A DNA stretch of 64,000 nt from Deltaproteobacteria bacterium (lineage in GTDB: Bacteria; Myxococcota_C; UBA6777): assembly GCA_002731275.1 (NCBI GenBank), contig PCBK01000081.1, positions 28,603 to 92,602 of the forward strand, given 5' to 3'. Made by a program: the position numbers and the translations under genes. The notes beneath the pieces are model-generated. The model was not told the DNA's origin and searched no databases. It saw only the letters and a program-made list of their open reading frames with translations. Positions 60,049 through 64,000 of this stretch are shown one piece after another; position 1 is the first letter of the stretch; each line of letters starts with the position of its first letter.

Positions 60049-62514
60049 ATGTCCGGACCGCTTCCTTCGCTTGCGCTCACCCAGCTCGAACACACCCTCA
60101 CAACAGAAGGTCTCATTGCGCTCCTTCAAGATCTCCAAGAGAGCCTCACATCCAAAGACCTGAATGACATGCAGCGTCGTGTTTGCGAGCTGGTCATACA
60201 AGTTGTGCGTTTGGAGCGGGACTTCCTTTCGCGTCACCCACAAGAGCTCTTCTCCCGCTTGTGGAATGCGCTTTGGTGGGCATCTTCACCAGAACTGCTC
60301 TCTTGGTATCCTTCATCGACACGTCAAGAGTTCACGATCCTCTCAGATGAGTCTCTCGCCAATGCGATCCAGGCACATCTTTCATCGTGGGGGAATGAAA
60401 AGCAATTAGAAACACCAGGATTTTCCTGGATTCGTTCACTGCGTCCACCTGCACAATTGGTTGGACAGGGGCTCGTCGCGAAGGCTTTATGGCGTGGGAG
60501 AGGTCGGAATCTGTTGTTCTCGGAAGATGGTCACACGCTGCATAGTTGGGGGCATGAGGTGATGCCGCGGTTGGTTGGTTTCGATGAGGAAGAATCCCAA
60601 AATATCGAACAAACCGTTTCGTATGCGGAGATGGCCTGGGATTGGCGACATGACCTGCCTGTGTGGACCCATTGGGATGAGCCTTTTGATGGTGAACCTT
60701 CAGAAGTTCCGTATCCATTTATCAACCAGAATGTCTCTCCTGATGGTAAGTGGCGTTTGGGTTCGGTATACTCTTCTAACATTTCAGACTCCAGCAGTTT
60801 GCGCATCCTCGACGCCCAAACAGAAGAGTCCATAAGCATCTTACCTGTCCCCGAAGAAAATGAACACTACATGTTTAATATGATGGGTGGGATCTTCTCT
60901 CCTGATGGTCGTTGGGTGGCCGGAGAAGGTTGGGAATGGGATGGTGAGGGGATGATGTGTCTCTGGAGGCTAGATCTCCAACCCAAGAGGCGTTTTTGGA
61001 GACGCGCCAAACCCAAACATAAATGTGTTCTCAAACACGCTCCTGGACCGAGTATTGGTGTGCTCGCGTTTTCTCCTGACAGTTGTTATCTGGCCGTTGG
61101 TTTTCCTCATCATATCGACATATTTGAGACGGAGACACAGACACTTAAGTGGAGCCTGAAGGGACTCTCTGAGAGCCCTCAAGCGATCGCTTTTTCACCA
61201 GATAACAAACACCTCGCGATGTTTGTTGGGGACAGCCTTCAAATCCTCTCTATCGAACAGGCAAGTCACAAAGCGACCCCCTTTTTTCTTGAGATGGATA
61301 TTGGATGGACAGGCTTCTCTGAGTACGGTTTTCGTCTCTATCAACAACCTTTTTTGTACGATGGTTGGGACGGGAGGTTGATCGCACGTCTTCATGATTG
61401 GCCGGGTGGTTATCTGGAAGGAGGGCCACCAAAACCGTCTCATTGGCTCTGTGAACGTCGATTGTATAGCCTCTACACAACGAGTCTTCGAAGTTGGGCT
61501 CCTCAACATGCCCAGTCGGTCGAACTTCCAGGAGGAGAGCGGTCGATTGGTGGTCATTCGACGCGTGTTGCGTTTGGGGCGGGGGGTCGGATGATGGCGT
61601 TTGGTTTGATTGAAAGAACACCTGTACACATCATGCGGCCCGAAGAGGAGTCTGACTTCTTTTCATGTGTTGGACCTCCACTCTCTTGTCTCGCGTTATC
61701 CCACGATGGTGTCTTCTTAGCGGTTGGTTCGGCGGCCGATGGTACGGTCGTTGTGTTCCGTACAGAGGATGGTTCGGAGTTGTGGCGGACGGATGAACAC
61801 GCAGGGCGTATTACACACTTACTCTTCTCAAAGGACAACGCTTCCCTTCTTATCGCGCCGAATCATGATCAGTTAACGCTTCGAAGCGCGGCTGATGGGA
61901 CATTGCTCGACAGAAAGCCAATGGGAGAGTTTGGTGTGGAGCGAGGAGGATATTTGTTGGATTCAGATGAAGACTATGCATTTCATTCGTGGGTGGAGTG
62001 GGATCCCACCGAACAAGCACTCGAAGAGATAGATGGTTGGTGTGGTTTTGATGCAGGGACTCCAGAGGGACCATATCGCTATTTTGTCGGCGAGGACAAT
62101 GCAGAGCTTTGTTCTTGTAAGGGAGATGAGCGGAAGTTCATCGCAGCATATCCGACGAGAGCGACGATGCAAGCACATCCATCTGGTCGGATCTGGGCCA
62201 ACAAGGATGAACACATTGTGCTGGAGTTCGGTTATCCTCCGTCGTTCCCACGGGCATCAGGACAGGATCCTTTTGTGTCTTTGCGGCAATGGTTCTCGTG
62301 TGAACCATCTGAGAAGTCCTGGCTTCATATTTGTTATCTCCTCGATGACGCCGAAGAAGATATGCGCGATGTGTTGGTCCAATACACCGCAGAACATACA
62401 GCCTCATGGGATGTTCGTCTGAAGCGTCCACTGTATTCTTGGTGGGAACGTGCGCAAAAGGGAGAGGTCACAGGTTACGAAGACCTTGGACTCGATTGGT
62501 CAGATTACCTTTGA
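60049..62514 (+). CDS. WD40-repeat protein with shared module at both ends
   Basis: 821 aa. ATG 60049 has AGGAGG 7 nt upstream; the longer in-frame start at 59983 lies outside this signal. Residues about 62-132 carry the shared module (HLSSW at 110-114). Residues about 150-720 form WD40/PQQ-like propeller blades (LLFSEDGHTLHSWG, PDGRWVAGEGWEWD, IAFSPDNKHLAMFVGDSLQI, LALSHDGVFLAVGSAADG). Residues 738-821 repeat the module (HTASW at 783-787). No signal peptide, so cytoplasmic. The same module begins the LRR proteins at 49060-50724 and 56081-57859, which suggests that they share a partner or localisation. Confidence 0.87.
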   Translation: MSGPLPSLALTQLEHTLTTEGLIALLQDLQESLTSKDLNDMQRRVCELVIQVVRLERDFLSRHPQELFSRLWNALWWASSPELLSWYPSSTRQEFTILSDESLANAIQAHLSSWGNEKQLETPGFSWIRSLRPPAQLVGQGLVAKALWRGRGRNLLFSEDGHTLHSWGHEVMPRLVGFDEEESQNIEQTVSYAEMAWDWRHDLPVWTHWDEPFDGEPSEVPYPFINQNVSPDGKWRLGSVYSSNISDSSSLRILDAQTEESISILPVPEENEHYMFNMMGGIFSPDGRWVAGEGWEWDGEGMMCLWRLDLQPKRRFWRRAKPKHKCVLKHAPGPSIGVLAFSPDSCYLAVGFPHHIDIFETETQTLKWSLKGLSESPQAIAFSPDNKHLAMFVGDSLQILSIEQASHKATPFFLEMDIGWTGFSEYGFRLYQQPFLYDGWDGRLIARLHDWPGGYLEGGPPKPSHWLCERRLYSLYTTSLRSWAPQHAQSVELPGGERSIGGHSTRVAFGAGGRMMAFGLIERTPVHIMRPEEESDFFSCVGPPLSCLALSHDGVFLAVGSAADGTVVVFRTEDGSELWRTDEHAGRITHLLFSKDNASLLIAPNHDQLTLRSAADGTLLDRKPMGEFGVERGGYLLDSDEDYAFHSWVEWDPTEQALEEIDGWCGFDAGTPEGPYRYFVGEDNAELCSCKGDERKFIAAYPTRATMQAHPSGRIWANKDEHIVLEFGYPPSFPRASGQDPFVSLRQWFSCEPSEKSWLHICYLLDDAEEDMRDVLVQYTAEHTASWDVRLKRPLYSWWERAQKGEVTGYEDLGLDWSDYL

Positions 62515-62570
62515 TGACACCTACGACCTGACTGACTAAGCAATACGGACGATATCTTTGCATGGTCTTT

Positions 62571-62653
62571 GTGGACTTGCCGTCCACACCTGCTCGGGGT
62601 TTGCACCCCGAACCCCACGATACTGCGTATCGTTTGTGTTGCGCCTTTGGCGC
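62571..62653 (-). repeat. four-hairpin dispersed element, copy B (inverted)
   Basis: Read on the minus strand: GCGCC-AAA-GGCGC (62641-62653), CGATAC-GCA-GTATCG (62618-62632), TCGGGGT-GCAA-ACCCCGA (62594-62611) and GTGGAC-GGCAA-GTCCAC (62571-62587). The order equals copy A. Stems 1, 2 and 3 differ from copy A by paired changes that keep the helices. Confidence 0.85.
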
Positions 62654-62946
62654 TTGGAAGAAGGTGTGCTCAACCGTCGCAAGACGACGCTTTCGCGTGA
62701 GGAGAAGAGGGGCAATCCATTCACCCAACAGTCAAACAAAGACAGGCTCCTCTCGGAAGAAACGAACTCATCGTGGTTCTGTTTTTTTTATTTTGAAGAC
62801 AAGTCCACACATACAAAAGATGCATCATCATAATGATGAGATTCTCCCTTCCCCACAAGAAGAAACCCAAAAACACCCCTCCGACACGCAAAGACAAACC
62901 AACAAACTAACGATTCCTGAGTTGGTTGCAATCATACTTTCAAGCA
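62654..62946. other. intergenic region
   Basis: About 290 bp between two copies of the four-hairpin element. A short palindrome TCATCAT-A-ATGATGA lies near 62825-62839. No supported gene. Confidence 0.3.
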
Positions 62947-63033
62947 CCGACGAAGTCGGAACACAAACAATGCGCGAGCATTGTGGGGTCTGGGGTTGAA
63001 CAAACCCCAGGCTGGTGTGGACGGCAAGTCCAC
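62947..63033 (+). repeat. four-hairpin dispersed element, copy C
   Basis: CCGAC-GAA-GTCGG (62947-62959), CAATGC-GCGA-GCATTG (62968-62983), CTGGGGTT-GAACA-AACCCCAG (62990-63010) and GTGGAC-GGCAA-GTCCAC (63017-63033). Stem 1 differs from copy A by a compensated pair (C-G to A-T). The second loop GCGA is a GNRA tetraloop. It lies about 290 bp from copy B in opposite orientation. Confidence 0.85.
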
Positions 63034-63149
63034 AGAGATACCACCCAACCCATTCTTCTTGTAAGGGCAATCTATTTCAGCACATTGCGTTGTCCGAAAG
63101 ATGAGGGTCATCCGAAAAGAGATAAGTAACTTCCAAAAAACATCATCAT

Positions 63150-63545
63150 TTGATTTGGCGAGATCTCCAACATTCGAAAAAGATCCAACCTTCGCTTTTT
63201 TGAGAGGATACTTTTCCAAAAAACATGGGTGCTGTGCTCTGGCGAGATAAGTCATTTCCAAAAAAAGCCAATGTTCGCTTTTTGGAGATACATCGCTTCC
63301 AAAAAAAGCCAATGTTCGCTTTTTGGAGATAAGTGACTTCCAAAAAACACCAAGATTGGCTCTTCGTTGAAAATAGATGTTCAAAAAATAGCGAATCATC
63401 GCCCCAAAAGGAATCCACATATCTCTTTCGATTCGAATACCCACCAAAAAAAGAAGATACACTTCTCAAAAACACCAACATTCAATTTTTTTCGGAAGCG
63501 ATATATCTCCAAAAAATGAATGTTCGATCTCGGAAGGCTCCTGAG
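63150..63545. repeat. 41-bp tandem hairpin repeat, degenerate at both ends
   Basis: GAGATA words at 63243, 63284 and 63325 give an exact 41-bp period; two units are nearly identical (TTCCAAAAAAAGCCAATGTT then CGCTTTTTGGA). More diverged units extend to about 63150 and 63545. Each unit can fold CCAAAAA.AGC with GCTTTTTGG. Since 41 is not a multiple of three, the array is unlikely to be coding, despite short open frames on the minus strand. Confidence 0.8.
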
Positions 63546-63865
63546 ATGATTTTTGAGCATCCATTTGACTTTGTTTTGGTTGTTCATTTGACCCCAGCAA
63601 TGCTCTGGTGTGGTTTGGGGCCAATATTTGACCTGGAAACGAGCGATGTTTCCAGAGGGGGAGGAGATGCCTTTTTCTTTCGGGTCGGGAGCCGAGCTGG
63701 GATTGTGGAGATGAGAGGGCGTGAATCTTTTTTGGGGGAGGGGGATTTAGGGAGGGGGGATTGTTGTTTAGTATCATGTGGTTGGTGCTCTTTTTTTAGT
63801 GTGTTTGCTGTGATTCTGTTCAGTGACACGGTGTCACCCCAAAAATTCGAGAGAGGTGCTTGTTG
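63546..63865. other. gene-free region
   Basis: 320 bp of low-complexity, G-rich (upper strand) sequence with several purine runs (GGGGGAGGGGGATTTAGGG near 63734). A small hairpin-like GTGACACGGTGTCAC lies near 63822-63836. Nothing was recognised as a gene. Confidence 0.3.
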
Positions 63866-64000
63866 GATGGAGGTGAGCGCCTGTATGTGGGGTTTTGGGT
63901 TGAGGCAGCGACATTTTTTGCACCGCAAGGTGGGTCAGGTATTGTTCGATCTCTGGGGTATCCATGGTCTTAGGGTGTCTTTTGTTGTGGAGCAGGATGA
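63866..64000 (-). pseudogene. frameshifted remnant of an integron-type tyrosine integrase, cut by window edge
   Basis: The minus strand, entering from the window edge, reads LLHNKRHPKTMDTPEIEQYL then THLAVQK, the N-terminal SAM-like domain of integron-type integrases (xGxRHPxxM...EVExFLTHLAVxxxV). The protein pattern continues only after frameshifts: KNVAASTQN in a second frame, then QALTSI in a third, spelling the conserved VAASTQNQAL motif in pieces. The similarity then stops, with no catalytic domain (no RHTFAT-like block) in the window. The gene is therefore dead. Its 5' part lies beyond position 64000. Confidence 0.8.

Noticed and set aside
59797..63033. Integron attC sites
   Set aside because: The four-hairpin elements lack clear GTTRRRY/RYYYAAC core sites and have four separate stems rather than one long imperfect one. 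A link to the nearby integrase remnant stays open.
63584..63928. 114-codon minus-strand open frame
   Set aside because: Only a small part (QALTSI) matches the integrase remnant; the rest is low-complexity Pro/Lys/Ser sequence in a decayed region.
1..64000. tRNA or rRNA genes
   Set aside because: No cloverleaf-like sequence with T-loop and CCA end and no rRNA signature was seen on reading; a tRNA scan would settle this.

Overview
The window looks like chromosome from a deltaproteobacterial lineage of the Myxococcota/Bradymonadota type with a moderate to low GC content for that group. The case rests on several features: many Cys-rich lipoproteins; MopE-type calcium/metal motifs (CDGKDNDCDG) in three proteins; a MYXO-CTERM-like tail (GCTCSS, hydrophobic helix, Arg) on the protein ending at 28570; NHL, FG-GAP/UnbV, LRR, HEAT and WD40 scaffold proteins; and hybrid histidine kinases without adjacent regulators. 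No rRNA, tRNA or CRISPR array was seen. Starts given here were re-chosen from Shine-Dalgarno sequences where the longest open frame was implausible.

Layout. 0-16.1 kb is a plus-strand run of secreted or lipid-anchored proteins: a truncated membrane/coiled-coil protein, a small lipoprotein with a clear terminator, two giant tandem paralogous lipoproteins (1928 and 1917 aa) and a 1061-aa MopE-motif lipoprotein. 16.1-22.4 kb is a minus-strand block with a CRTAC1-like FG-GAP/UnbV protein followed by an HTTM (gamma-carboxylase-like) membrane protein, and a hypothetical gene upstream. 23-33.5 kb holds small lipoproteins, a DUF6868-like membrane protein, an NHL lipoprotein, a GNAT acetyltransferase, the MYXO-CTERM protein and several membrane or hypothetical proteins. 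33.9-38.2 kb is a tight operon of ABC ATPase, two permeases and a lipoprotein alpha/beta hydrolase. 38.2-48.2 kb has a HEAT-repeat protein, two histidine kinases, and a TonB receptor/thioredoxin-like lipoprotein pair that faces an outer-membrane barrel. 49-62.5 kb carries LRR and WD40 proteins that share an apparent common module, a TsaA/TrmO homologue, a PQ-loop/zinc-ribbon protein, a GC-richer 915-aa lipoprotein and a ferritin-like lipoprotein. 62.5-64 kb is gene-poor, repeat-rich, and ends in a frameshifted integron-integrase-like remnant.

Most interesting signals. (1) The giant lipoprotein pair has the layout of a Tc-toxin TcA subunit (helical shaft, hydrophobic tip, returning helices, beta-rich end resembling a TcB-binding domain) attached to a Cys-rich lipoprotein front end. 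(2) Three dispersed copies of a four-hairpin element between 59.8 and 63.0 kb show compensatory stem changes and GNRA-type loops, which suggests selection on RNA structure. (3) The C-terminal end of a third LRR gene is split into two pieces about 3.1 kb apart by a GC-rich gene, a dispersed palindromic repeat and a possible htpX start fragment. (4) A roughly 60-residue module with an HLxxW core appears at the start of two LRR proteins and at both ends of the WD40 protein. The repeat families, gene remnants and integrase remnant mark 52-64 kb as a plastic region.
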